NCBI RefSeq assembly: GCF_013304385.1
Contig: NZ_JAAITU010000002.1
Coordinates: forward strand, 118,656-182,655
Reading direction: 5' to 3'
DNA: 64,000 nucleotides
DNA from: Blautia glucerasea
Lineage (GTDB): Bacteria > Bacillota > Clostridia > Lachnospirales > Lachnospiraceae
Shown: positions 45,413-53,906 of the stretch, in pieces
How the letters are laid out: the number at the start of each line of letters is the position of its first letter
Position numbering within the stretch: the first letter of the stretch is position 1
Notes under the pieces: generated by a model
Databases searched by the model: none
What the model saw: only the letters and a program-made list of their open reading frames with translations
What the model was told of the DNA's origin: nothing
Program-made: the position numbers and the translations under genes

Positions 45413-45609
45413 AAAATTCCTCATTTTCATTTCATAATATTTATATATGATACCATACTTTCTCAGAAATAAACATACATATTCTTGTTCTGTCACAGAA
45501 TTCCATTTATAATATGATTACAGCGTCAAAAGGTCTGAGCCCATCTGTACCAGCCATATGTGGGGGAATGCCTTAAGACACGCCCTGAATATAAGGAGGC
45601 ATTTTTCCC

Positions 45610-46812
45610 ATGAAAAAAAAAGGCTACTATTCTTCCGGTGAATTTGCAAGGATGGCCCACGTTACCCTTCGCACCATCCGTTATTACGATAAACAGGACA
45701 TCCTGAAGCCCTCATATGTATCCCCTGCAGGAGCACGTTTTTATACAGATGAGGATTTTGCCCGTCTGCAGCAGATCCTTCTTTTAAAATACTTAGGTTT
45801 TTCTCTGGACGATATCCGTAAAATGACTATTGATGATTCAGATTATCACTTCATGCTTAATTCCCTGGATGTGCAGCTAAAGCTTGTACGGGATCGGATT
45901 GAACAAATGGAAATGGTAGAACAGGCTATACTGGATACTGCAGACATGATCCGAAAGGAGCACACAGTAAACTGGAGCCAGATGCTGAACCTGATTCATC
46001 TTACAGGCATGGAAAACAGCCTGAAGAACCAATACCAGGATGCCTCCAATATTTCTGCCAGAATCAATCTGCACAGTCTTTATTCTGTGAACCACCAGGG
46101 ATGGTTCCCCTGGTTTTACCAGCATTGTCATCTGACAGATGGTATGAAAGTGCTTGAGATTGGATGTGGCGACGGTACTTTATGGACAGAGAATCTTTCC
46201 TGCCTTCCCAGGAATATTTCCGTAACCCTTTCCGACACTTCAAGCGGTATTCTCCGTGATGCCCGAAGAGCCATAGGAGGAGTGGATCCCCGTTTTTCCT
46301 ATACTGCCTTTGACTGCCATCAGATACCTTTCCCAGATGAAAGCTTTGACCTGGTGATCGCAGGCCACGTACTTTTTTACTGTGACAGAATCGGGGATGT
46401 ATGCCAGGAAGTAAGCCGTGTATTAAAGCCTGGCGGTTTGTTCCTGTGCTCCACATACAGCAGCAGCCATATGCGAGAGGTAAGTCAGCTTGTTCAGGAT
46501 TTTGATGACCGGATCGTTCTTTCCGCAGAAAAGCTTTATGAGAAATTTGGCAGAGAAAACGGAGCCGGGATTCTGTCCAGGTATTTTTCCTCAGTAACCT
46601 GGGAATCCTATCCTGATCACCTTGTGGTTCCTGATGCCCAGCCTCTGATCTCCTATATCCTTTCCTGCCACGGCAATCAGAATCAATATATTCTGGATCA
46701 TTACAAGGAATTCCGCTCCTTTGTGGAGAAAAAAACAGAGCATGGTTTTCACATTACTAAAGATGCAGGACTTTTTCTTTGTGAAAAAGTAACAAATTTA
46801 AAAAAATTGTAA
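45610..46812 (+). CDS. MerR-family regulator fused to a SAM-dependent methyltransferase
   Basis: 400 aa. Residues 1-75 are a MerR DNA-binding domain (ARMAHVTLRTIRYYDKQDILKPS) with a following dimerisation helix (about 80-120). Residues about 165-290 are a class I methyltransferase with motif I VLEIGCGDGTLW and an SFDLVIAGHVLFY motif. A regulator that is itself an enzyme, or uses a methyltransferase fold as sensor, is the natural reading. The ribosome site lies in an 8-bp hairpin (AATGCCTT pairing with GGAGGCATT), so translation may be modulated. Target and substrate are unknown. Confidence 0.87.
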   Translation: MKKKGYYSSGEFARMAHVTLRTIRYYDKQDILKPSYVSPAGARFYTDEDFARLQQILLLKYLGFSLDDIRKMTIDDSDYHFMLNSLDVQLKLVRDRIEQMEMVEQAILDTADMIRKEHTVNWSQMLNLIHLTGMENSLKNQYQDASNISARINLHSLYSVNHQGWFPWFYQHCHLTDGMKVLEIGCGDGTLWTENLSCLPRNISVTLSDTSSGILRDARRAIGGVDPRFSYTAFDCHQIPFPDESFDLVIAGHVLFYCDRIGDVCQEVSRVLKPGGLFLCSTYSSSHMREVSQLVQDFDDRIVLSAEKLYEKFGRENGAGILSRYFSSVTWESYPDHLVVPDAQPLISYILSCHGNQNQYILDHYKEFRSFVEKKTEHGFHITKDAGLFLCEKVTNLKKL

Positions 46813-46820
46813 AAAAGCCC

Positions 46821-46851
46821 TTGAAAGTGACCTTACGTTATCTTTTATACT
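46821..46851 (+). promoter_or_regulatory. rfbABD promoter with 19-base spacer (MerR-like geometry)
   Basis: TTGAAA (46821-46826), 19-base spacer, TATACT (46846-46851). Over-long 19-base spacers are the hallmark of MerR-activated promoters, and the spacer contains CCTTACGTTA. The internal dyad is weak. It lies just after the MerR-methyltransferase gene. Confidence 0.5.
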
Positions 46852-46903
46852 GAAACTATCATAAATAACGCACCATTTACAAAACAAAGGAGAAGATATT
46901 ACT

Positions 46904-47800
46904 ATGAAGGGAATTATTCTTGCCGGAGGCTCCGGTACCCGTCTTTATCCGCTTACCATGGTAACATCCAAACAGCTGTTACCGATTTATGACAAACCTA
47001 TGATCTACTATCCCATGTCCGTATTGATGAACGCAGGGATCCGTGATATCCTGATCATTTCCACACCTCAGGATACCCCAAGATTCCATGAACTTCTGGG
47101 GGATGGACATCAGTTCGGTGTACATCTGACCTATGCTGTACAGCCAAGCCCGGACGGACTTGCACAGGCCTTTATCATTGGTGCCGACTTTATCGGCAAT
47201 GATACCGTTGCAATGGTTCTTGGTGATAATATTTTCGCTGGACATGGCCTGAAAAAAAGGTTAAAAGCAGCTGTTGAAAACGCAGAATCCGGCAAAGGAG
47301 CCACTGTTTTCGGTTACTATGTAGATGATCCGGAGCGTTTCGGTATCGTAGAGTTCGACAAAGACGGAAAAGCAGTTTCCATCGAGGAAAAGCCAGAGCA
47401 TCCAAAGAGCAACTACTGTGTGACAGGCCTTTATTTCTATGACAACCGAGTGGTTGAATATGCAAAGAACCTGAAGCCAAGTGCCAGAGGAGAGCTGGAA
47501 ATCACAGATCTGAACCGTATCTACCTTGAGAATAATACATTAAATGTAGAGCTTCTGGGACAGGGCTTTACCTGGCTGGATACCGGTACACATGAAAGTC
47601 TGGTGGAGGCAACCAACTTTGTAAAAACTATGGAAAGCCATCAGCACAGAAAGATCGCCTGCCTGGAGGAGATTGCCTACTTAAATGGCTGGATCACAAA
47701 GGAAGACGTTTTAAAGGTATACGAAGTTCTGAAAAAGAATCAGTATGGACAGTATTTAAAAGACGTTCTGGATGGTAAATATCTGGATGTTCTGCACTGA
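46904..47800 (+). CDS. rfbA: Glucose-1-phosphate thymidylyltransferase
   Basis: 298 aa. Makes dTDP-glucose from dTTP and glucose 1-phosphate, the first step to dTDP-rhamnose. Nucleotidyltransferase motif [11 protein letters not shown] at the N-terminus, DNIFAGHG in the middle and the RfbA-typical [14 protein letters not shown] 46904 follows AAAGGAGAAGATATTACT. First gene of rfbA-rfbB-rfbD; 16 bases separate it from rfbB. Confidence 0.96.
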   Translation: MKGIILAGGSGTRLYPLTMVTSKQLLPIYDKPMIYYPMSVLMNAGIRDILIISTPQDTPRFHELLGDGHQFGVHLTYAVQPSPDGLAQAFIIGADFIGNDTVAMVLGDNIFAGHGLKKRLKAAVENAESGKGATVFGYYVDDPERFGIVEFDKDGKAVSIEEKPEHPKSNYCVTGLYFYDNRVVEYAKNLKPSARGELEITDLNRIYLENNTLNVELLGQGFTWLDTGTHESLVEATNFVKTMESHQHRKIACLEEIAYLNGWITKEDVLKVYEVLKKNQYGQYLKDVLDGKYLDVLH

Positions 47801-47816
47801 AAGGAGAATTTATAAA

Positions 47817-48836
47817 ATGAAGATCATTGTTACCGGCGGTGCCGGATTTATCGGAAGCAACTTTATTTTTCATATGTTAAAAAAATATCCGGATTACCGG
47901 ATCATCTGTCTGGACTGCCTGACCTACGCAGGTAATCTTTCCACTCTTGCACCTGTAATGGACAATCCAAATTTCCGTTTTGTAAAAGAAAGCATTACAG
48001 ATAGAGAAGCTGTATACAAACTTTTTGAAGAAGAGCATCCGGATATGGTTGTAAACTTTGCAGCAGAAAGCCATGTAGACCGTTCTATCGAAAACCCTGA
48101 GGTTTTCCTGAACACCAATATTATCGGCACTGCTGTTCTGATGGATGCATGCCGCAAATACGGAATCCAGCGTTACCATCAGGTTTCCACTGACGAAGTT
48201 TATGGAGATCTGCCTCTGGACCGCCCGGACCTGTTCTTTACTGAGGAAACTCCCATCCATACAAGCAGCCCTTACAGTTCTTCCAAAGCAGGCGCTGACC
48301 TTCTGGTACTTGCTTACCACAGAACTTACGGCCTGCCTGTAACCATCAGCCGTTGCTCCAACAACTACGGTCCATACCACTTCCCTGAGAAGCTGATTCC
48401 TCTTATGATCGCAAATGCGCTGAATGACAAGCCTCTTCCGGTTTATGGAAAGGGCGAAAATGTACGTGACTGGTTGTATGTAGAAGATCACTGCAAGGCA
48501 ATCGACCTGATCATTCATAAAGGCCGCGTAGGCGAAGTTTACAACATCGGCGGACATAACGAGATGAAGAACATCGATATTGTAAAAATCATCTGTAAAG
48601 AACTAGGCAAACCGGAAAGCCTTATTACTTATGTAGCAGACCGTAAGGGGCATGACATGCGTTATGCCATCGATCCTACCAAGATCCATAATGAGCTTGG
48701 CTGGCTTCCGGAAACAAAATTCGCAGACGGAATCAAAAAAACCATCCGCTGGTATCTTGACAATAAGGAATGGTGGGAAACCATTATTTCCGGTGAGTAT
48801 CAGAATTACTACGAAAAAATGTACGGCAATCGCTGA
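47817..48836 (+). CDS. rfbB: dTDP-glucose 4,6-dehydratase
   Basis: 339 aa extended SDR enzyme producing dTDP-4-keto-6-deoxyglucose. NAD site GGAGFIGSNF, catalytic STDEVYGD, and YSSSKAGAD with the YxxxK pair. ATG 47817 follows AAAGGAGAATTTATAAA; the open frame begins earlier inside rfbA. Middle gene of the rhamnose operon. Confidence 0.96.
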   Translation: MKIIVTGGAGFIGSNFIFHMLKKYPDYRIICLDCLTYAGNLSTLAPVMDNPNFRFVKESITDREAVYKLFEEEHPDMVVNFAAESHVDRSIENPEVFLNTNIIGTAVLMDACRKYGIQRYHQVSTDEVYGDLPLDRPDLFFTEETPIHTSSPYSSSKAGADLLVLAYHRTYGLPVTISRCSNNYGPYHFPEKLIPLMIANALNDKPLPVYGKGENVRDWLYVEDHCKAIDLIIHKGRVGEVYNIGGHNEMKNIDIVKIICKELGKPESLITYVADRKGHDMRYAIDPTKIHNELGWLPETKFADGIKKTIRWYLDNKEWWETIISGEYQNYYEKMYGNR

Positions 48837-48860
48837 TATAAGGATCGTGAGGAGGACGCT

Positions 48861-49802
48861 ATGAAGTTTTTTGTAACAGGTGTGGCAGGACAGCTTGGCC
48901 ATGATGTGATGAATGAGCTGCACAAGCGGGGCTTTGAAGGCGTTGGGTCTGATATTGCACCGGTCTACAGCGGTATACAGGATCATTCCCCGGTTACTGA
49001 AATGCCTTATGTTTCCATGGACATTACAGATGCCAGGGCCGTAGAAAATATCCTGACACAGATCAAACCGGATGCTGTGATCCATTGTGCTGCATGGACA
49101 GCTGTTGATGCTGCCGAAGATGAGGATAAACAGGAAAAGGTTCGCCTGGTAAACGTAACAGGCACAGAAAATATTGCAAAGGTATGCCAGAAGCTGGACA
49201 TTAAAATGATGTACCTTTCTACCGACTATGTATTTGACGGACAAGGAGAGTCGCCTTGGGATCCGGACTGCAAGGATTACAAGCCATTAAATGTTTACGG
49301 ACAGACCAAACTGGACGGTGAACTTGCTGTTTCCGGTCTTGTTTCCAAATTCTTCATTATCCGTATTGCCTGGGTGTTTGGAAAAAACGGAAAGAATTTT
49401 ATCAAAACCATGCTAAGTCTTGGTAAAACACACGATACCCTTCGTGTGGTAAATGACCAGATTGGCACCCCTACCTACACCTTTGACCTGGCCCGTCTGA
49501 TGGTAGATATGATTTTGACCGACAAATACGGATATTATCATGCTACCAATGAGGGGGGCTACATCAGCTGGTATGACTTCACAAAGGAGATCTTCCGTCA
49601 GGCGGAAGCCCTTGGACATCCGGAATATGCTCCTGATCACTGCCACGTATATCCGGTGACTACTGCTGAATATGGTGCTTCAAAAGCAGCAAGACCATTT
49701 AACAGCCGTCTGGATAAAAGCAAGTTGGCCAAATGCGGATTTACTCCTCTTCCCACCTGGCAGGATGCACTTGCTAGATATTTAAAAGAACTGGATTTCT
49801 GA
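48861..49802 (+). CDS. rfbD: dTDP-4-dehydrorhamnose reductase
   Basis: 313 aa SDR enzyme for the last reduction to dTDP-rhamnose. NAD(P) site TGVAGQLGHDV, STDYVFDGQG and YGQTKLDGE (YxxxK). GTGAGGAGGACGCT precedes the ATG. The epimerase gene rfbC, which must act between RfbB and RfbD, is not in this cluster or elsewhere in the window. A bidirectional terminator follows. Confidence 0.95.
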   Translation: MKFFVTGVAGQLGHDVMNELHKRGFEGVGSDIAPVYSGIQDHSPVTEMPYVSMDITDARAVENILTQIKPDAVIHCAAWTAVDAAEDEDKQEKVRLVNVTGTENIAKVCQKLDIKMMYLSTDYVFDGQGESPWDPDCKDYKPLNVYGQTKLDGELAVSGLVSKFFIIRIAWVFGKNGKNFIKTMLSLGKTHDTLRVVNDQIGTPTYTFDLARLMVDMILTDKYGYYHATNEGGYISWYDFTKEIFRQAEALGHPEYAPDHCHVYPVTTAEYGASKAARPFNSRLDKSKLAKCGFTPLPTWQDALARYLKELDF

Positions 49803-49841
49803 TAATTAAAAACAATTTTAGGTTGGTTTATCCCTGACAGC

Positions 49842-49885
49842 AAAAGACCTGCAAAGTACGAAAAATACTTTTGCAGGTCTTTTTT
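49842..49885. terminator. Bidirectional terminator between rfbD and the LCP gene
   Basis: AAAAGACCTGCAAA and TTTGCAGGTCTTTT arms with a short extension GTA/TAC and T-runs on both strands. Confidence 0.88.
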
Positions 49886-49907
49886 AACATATTCGTTTTA
49901 CCCAAAT

Positions 49908-51542
49908 TTATGCAGCGCTATCTGCTGTTGTAGTGTCTGCTGCAGCATCTGCAGCTGTACCTTCCTGTGCATCTGAACTGCCCTCCTGCCCCGGAACAGG
50001 GGATGGAGTGATAGGACCGTCCTCCGGGATTCCCATATCCTGGGTAGATGTATCAGAAGCAGCCTCATCCTGAGTGATGGTCTGTCCGTCACGTACCTTT
50101 GCCATCAGCTCTTTGGCCTTATCTACTGTAGTCTCATCCGGGATCATAACGTAAGCAGGCTGACTTAAGGAGTATGGCTTTTCCTTTGCACCAGTACCAT
50201 TCACGCTGTAAGTAACCACATTCCAGGTGCCCCCATTCTTCAGCTGATCCTGGAGGATCTCAGCAATCTCCTCATAAGTAATATTCGTGCCAAAGCAGCC
50301 ATCCAGGCCTTCGATCACACTGGAATAATTCTTCAGGATGTCCGGAGACATTGCCTTTGCAATCACTGCTTTGATCACAGCCATCTGGTTCTTGCCCCTC
50401 TGTCTGTCACCTTCAGAAAATGCATATCTCTCTCTTGCAAATACAAGAGCAGACTCTCCATCCAGATGATTGACGCCTTTGTTGTAATGCCATCCCAGAA
50501 TGTTTCTGGAATCAAATTCATAATCAGAATCCACATCAATGCCGCCAAGTGCATCAATGATCTTTGTAAATCCTCCAAAGTTCACGCGGAAATAATAATG
50601 AATATCTTCATCGTAAAGCATACCCAATGTATCCATACATACATCAATACCATAGATACCGGCATGGGTCAGCTTATCCTTTGCTCCATTGGAAATAGAA
50701 AGAGGAACAAAATAATCTCGTGGTGTGGACACAAGCAGGATCTGCTTTGTCTCTGTATTGATGGTGGCCACGATATTCACATCACTTCGGCTGGAAGCAG
50801 TCATCTCGCCTCTTGTATCAATACCGCTAATATAAATGGTATAGATCTTGCCGCCGCCAGCAGTCTCTACCGGCTTCACCGGCTCTTCATCCTTCTCGGC
50901 GATCACATTCTCCACATCTACTGTACCAACTTCTTTGATCTTTGACTGGATATCTGTATATCCTTCCATCTCGGACAAGACTTCCACATAAGCCTGGTTC
51001 AGGATCAGTGCCTGTACCTGACCGTTCAGAAGACCATCTGCCAGTTCTGTAAGCCCTGGGAACTCTACTGTATTCACATCTGTATCAAACTGGCTTTTCA
51101 GATGGGCAACAGCTCCGTCTGTGTTGGTACGGTCAAGAGCCTGAAGGATACCATAAGTGTCCCCCTTGGTGGCGTCCACAGAATCTGCTGTATCCTCAGC
51201 CTTTACATAAACAGATATCTTGGTGATCTCAGTCTTTTCTCCGGAAATCCTGGTGATGGCTTTCCTTGTCTGATTCACGTAAGCACCGCCAATGGCAAGA
51301 ATTGCAATAAATACAAACCCAAGCAAAGCCCCGACAGTAAACCGGATCTTATTGCTCATTCGCCATACAAGGGCTGCAGTGAGGACCACGAACAAAAACA
51401 GGATCACACCGGCAACAATCATGTAGGTATCTGGAATCATCTTTGTTCTGGCAAGCATAACCATAAAGATCACGGAAACCACCAGTAAAAGCACAGTGAT
51501 CACCAGACCTGGCACCCTGTCAAACTTTTTCTTCCAATTCAT
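49908..51542 (-). CDS. LytR-CpsA-Psr (LCP) family cell wall glycopolymer ligase
   Basis: 544 aa. Three to four N-terminal membrane helices (about 10-110), an accessory extracytoplasmic domain (about 120-270), then the LCP catalytic domain with ISGIDTRGEM, SRSDVNIVATI, TPRDYFVPL and ARERYAFSEGDRQRGKNQM. These carry the Asp/Arg residues that bind the polyprenyl pyrophosphate. The C-terminus is Thr/Ala/Asp-rich. LCP enzymes attach teichoic acids or capsular glycans to peptidoglycan, which fits the rhamnose genes next door. ATG 51542 follows AAAGGAGAATGCAAGG. The same frame stays open through repeat B to 51740, which is not coding. Confidence 0.92.
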   Translation of the reverse strand: MNWKKKFDRVPGLVITVLLLVVSVIFMVMLARTKMIPDTYMIVAGVILFLFVVLTAALVWRMSNKIRFTVGALLGFVFIAILAIGGAYVNQTRKAITRISGEKTEITKISVYVKAEDTADSVDATKGDTYGILQALDRTNTDGAVAHLKSQFDTDVNTVEFPGLTELADGLLNGQVQALILNQAYVEVLSEMEGYTDIQSKIKEVGTVDVENVIAEKDEEPVKPVETAGGGKIYTIYISGIDTRGEMTASSRSDVNIVATINTETKQILLVSTPRDYFVPLSISNGAKDKLTHAGIYGIDVCMDTLGMLYDEDIHYYFRVNFGGFTKIIDALGGIDVDSDYEFDSRNILGWHYNKGVNHLDGESALVFARERYAFSEGDRQRGKNQMAVIKAVIAKAMSPDILKNYSSVIEGLDGCFGTNITYEEIAEILQDQLKNGGTWNVVTYSVNGTGAKEKPYSLSQPAYVMIPDETTVDKAKELMAKVRDGQTITQDEAASDTSTQDMGIPEDGPITPSPVPGQEGSSDAQEGTAADAAADTTTADSAA

Positions 51543-51569
51543 CCTTGCATTCTCCTTTTCATCACATAT

Positions 51570-51696
51570 TTCAAGAATGCCTCGGCATTCTTGCTGCGAG
51601 GTGCGCGTCATGCAATTGCATGACATACTTCTCCTGCGCACCTCTGCAATCCTGCCGGAGGCTATATCAGCTGGGGGATTGACTCCCAGCTGATAT
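51570..51696 (-). repeat. Structured intergenic repeat, copy B (127 bp)
   Basis: 126 of 127 bases equal copy A at 32092-32218, which is on the other side of about 19 kb of unrelated genes. Relative to the LCP gene it lies in the 5' UTR, ending 27 bases before the start codon, in the same sense as copy C relative to amt. TTCAA occurs at both edges and could be a target duplication or chance. Confidence 0.85.
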
Positions 51697-51820
51697 TCAA
51701 AATCACCCCATATTTTATACGCTGGATACATGAAAATCAAGAGGAGAATCCTTATACAGCTTAAATTTAAGATTCTTTTTATAAATTATGGGATTAAAAT
51801 GGATATTTTTCAACGTGTAT

Positions 51821-51828
51821 GCTATAAT
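51821..51828 (+). promoter_or_regulatory. Extended -10 promoter of the homocysteine methyltransferase gene
   Basis: TGCTATAAT (extended -10) without a clear -35, about 46 bases before the start codon. The short leader has no room for a SAM riboswitch. Confidence 0.6.
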
Positions 51829-51873
51829 TCTAACCAAATTGCGGAAAATCTCACATTATAGGAGGCATTATAC

Positions 51874-52749
51874 ATGACCAAAGATACTTTTTTACAGCTT
51901 GCAGACCAAATCCTGCTCCTTGACGGCGCCACAGGCTCCAATCTGATGGCAGCAGGAATGCCAAGAGGCGTATGCACCGAAGAATGGGTGCTCAGCCACA
52001 AAGATGTGATTCAGAAACTGCAGAAAGAATATATCGAAGCAGGAAGCCAGATCATCTACGCTCCTACCTTTGGCGGCAATCGGTGCAGTCTTAGCCTGCA
52101 CAATCTTCAGGATCAAGCCAGCCAGATCAATCATACACTGGTCAGCTATTCGAAAGAGATTGCCAAGGGCAGGGCTTATGTAGCCGGTGATATTACCACC
52201 TCCGGCAAGATGATGGTTCCGGCAGGCGAAATGACGTATGAAAACGCCTATGAAATGTACAAAGAACAGGCTGGATACCTGGTAGATGCCGGTGTGGATC
52301 TTTTTGCAGCAGAAACCATGATCAATATCGAAGAAACACTGGCAGCTGTAGATGCTGTCTCCAGTATATGCGATCTTCCTATCCTTTGCACCATGACTGT
52401 AGAAGCAGATGGCAGTATTTTCAGCGGCGGCAATGCAGTTGAAGCAGCACTTGCCCTGGAGGCAGCCGGTGCATCAGCTGTAGGAGTGAACTGCTCTGTG
52501 GGACCAGATCAGCTGGTATCTGTGATACGGAATATACACGAAAACGTATCCATACCTGTAGTTGCCAAGCCCAATGCAGGTATGCCTTCCATTGATGACC
52601 AGGGACATGCTGTATACAATATGACCGCAGAAGATTTTGCCAGACATATGAAAGTACTGATAGAAAATGGTGCCTCTGTGATAGGAGGCTGCTGCGGCAC
52701 CACACCGGAATTTATCCGTCAGACCGCACAACTGATCCGCAGCCTTTGA
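51874..52749 (+). CDS. Homocysteine S-methyltransferase family protein (MetH N-terminal domain alone)
   Basis: 291 aa TIM barrel with DGATGSNLMAAGMP at the N-terminus and the zinc-binding cysteines in GVNCSVGP and GGCCGTTPE. This is the homocysteine-binding module of cobalamin methionine synthase without the folate, B12 or activation domains. It may act with separate MetH modules, or use S-methylmethionine or another small methyl donor. RBS TAGGAGGCATTATAC. Monocistronic; it converges with the DUF362 gene, with only 11 bases between stops and no clear terminator. Confidence 0.9.
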   Translation: MTKDTFLQLADQILLLDGATGSNLMAAGMPRGVCTEEWVLSHKDVIQKLQKEYIEAGSQIIYAPTFGGNRCSLSLHNLQDQASQINHTLVSYSKEIAKGRAYVAGDITTSGKMMVPAGEMTYENAYEMYKEQAGYLVDAGVDLFAAETMINIEETLAAVDAVSSICDLPILCTMTVEADGSIFSGGNAVEAALALEAAGASAVGVNCSVGPDQLVSVIRNIHENVSIPVVAKPNAGMPSIDDQGHAVYNMTAEDFARHMKVLIENGASVIGGCCGTTPEFIRQTAQLIRSL

Positions 52750-52760
52750 TCCCCCTTCTG

Positions 52761-53903
52761 TTATCTTACTTTAATTGCTTTTTTAGGACACATTTCCTGA
52801 CAGCAAAAACACCGGATACATTTTTTATAATCATAAACAGGCGGCTGGTCTTTCCCCTTACGGAAGTCCACCGCCTTTTCCGGCACAGGACAGCTATTCA
52901 CACAGATACCACATTTAACACACAAATCCGCCTGAATATAGGGCTTTTTCTGGAACAGATTCAATGCTTTAGCCATCCTGGTCCACAGGTTCTGCCGGAG
53001 TCTTTTCCGATCCACATGAAAATCTGGTTTACCAAACAGTTTCACAGCATCTGAAATGGAAATCTCTTTTCCTTCAGGAAGGAGAACTAAGATTTCCTCT
53101 TCCTTCCATGTACCAAGCCCCATCTTTTCTCCATGATAATTTGTTGGAACCAATGCAGGATCCAGATAGACAAGTCTTGCAAACATACTATCAAGGGCCA
53201 CAGGATCTGTAGACATAAGCAGTACATTCATAGGCACAGGATCACCTGCTCCCGGACCATTGCCCTCCATGGCAACAATGCCATCCATCAGATACAGCCT
53301 GGGCTTTACCATCTTGTTCAAATCAACCAGCATTCTGGCAAAGCTATCCGCACTGGGATACCTGGTATGTCCAATGGCTTTTTGTCTTCCATATATAAAT
53401 CCATAACTGTTTTTTACTGCCCCTGTGATCCGCTCCAGTGCATGTGTTTTCATTTTTGACACAGAAATCACACAATCCGCCTCTGTAAGCTCCTTAGGCA
53501 ATATAAATTCCTTTGCCTGGATCCCCTGAGGATAAGAAACCATTACTGGTTTTTTATAATCAACAGCAGGGATGTGATACTTTTCCAAATAAGCATCCAT
53601 CCCTGTTCCTTGTATCACCTTACTGGTAGTTCCATTTCCGCAAGAATCTGCCAGCATGATCCGGTTATAACCTTCTTCCCGCAGGATCCTTGCCAGCGCA
53701 CCGACCACAATAGGATGAGTGATCACAGCCTTTTCTATTTCTGCTTTTTTCAGAAGATTTGGTTTTAAAAGGATTTGTTCTTCTTTTCCGATCAGGCTTT
53801 CAACACCTCCAAGCAGTGCAAGCCCTTTTTTAAGAAGAGAATAAATTTCTTCTTCCTCATATTCCTTACAAGGAAGAAGAATCACTCTGCTTTTTTGCTC
53901 CAT
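52761..53903 (-). CDS. DUF362 protein with C-terminal 2[4Fe-4S] ferredoxin domain
   Basis: 380 aa. Residues about 1-300 are a DUF362 domain (KPNLLKKAEIEKAVITHPIVVGAL; DCVISVSKMKTHALERITGAVKN). Residues about 320-378 hold two cluster motifs, CVKCGICVNSCPVP and CIRCFCCQEMCPKKA. An electron-transfer role is likely, but the reaction of this family is not known. It starts 3 bases after the ptsI stop, so it is expressed with it. Confidence 0.9.
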   Translation of the reverse strand: MEQKSRVILLPCKEYEEEEIYSLLKKGLALLGGVESLIGKEEQILLKPNLLKKAEIEKAVITHPIVVGALARILREEGYNRIMLADSCGNGTTSKVIQGTGMDAYLEKYHIPAVDYKKPVMVSYPQGIQAKEFILPKELTEADCVISVSKMKTHALERITGAVKNSYGFIYGRQKAIGHTRYPSADSFARMLVDLNKMVKPRLYLMDGIVAMEGNGPGAGDPVPMNVLLMSTDPVALDSMFARLVYLDPALVPTNYHGEKMGLGTWKEEEILVLLPEGKEISISDAVKLFGKPDFHVDRKRLRQNLWTRMAKALNLFQKKPYIQADLCVKCGICVNSCPVPEKAVDFRKGKDQPPVYDYKKCIRCFCCQEMCPKKAIKVR

Positions 53904-53906
53904 AAA

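Noticed and set aside
51543..51740. N-terminal extension of the LCP protein through repeat B
   Set aside because: The extension is translated repeat sequence, lacks a ribosome site, and a strong site precedes the ATG at 51542.
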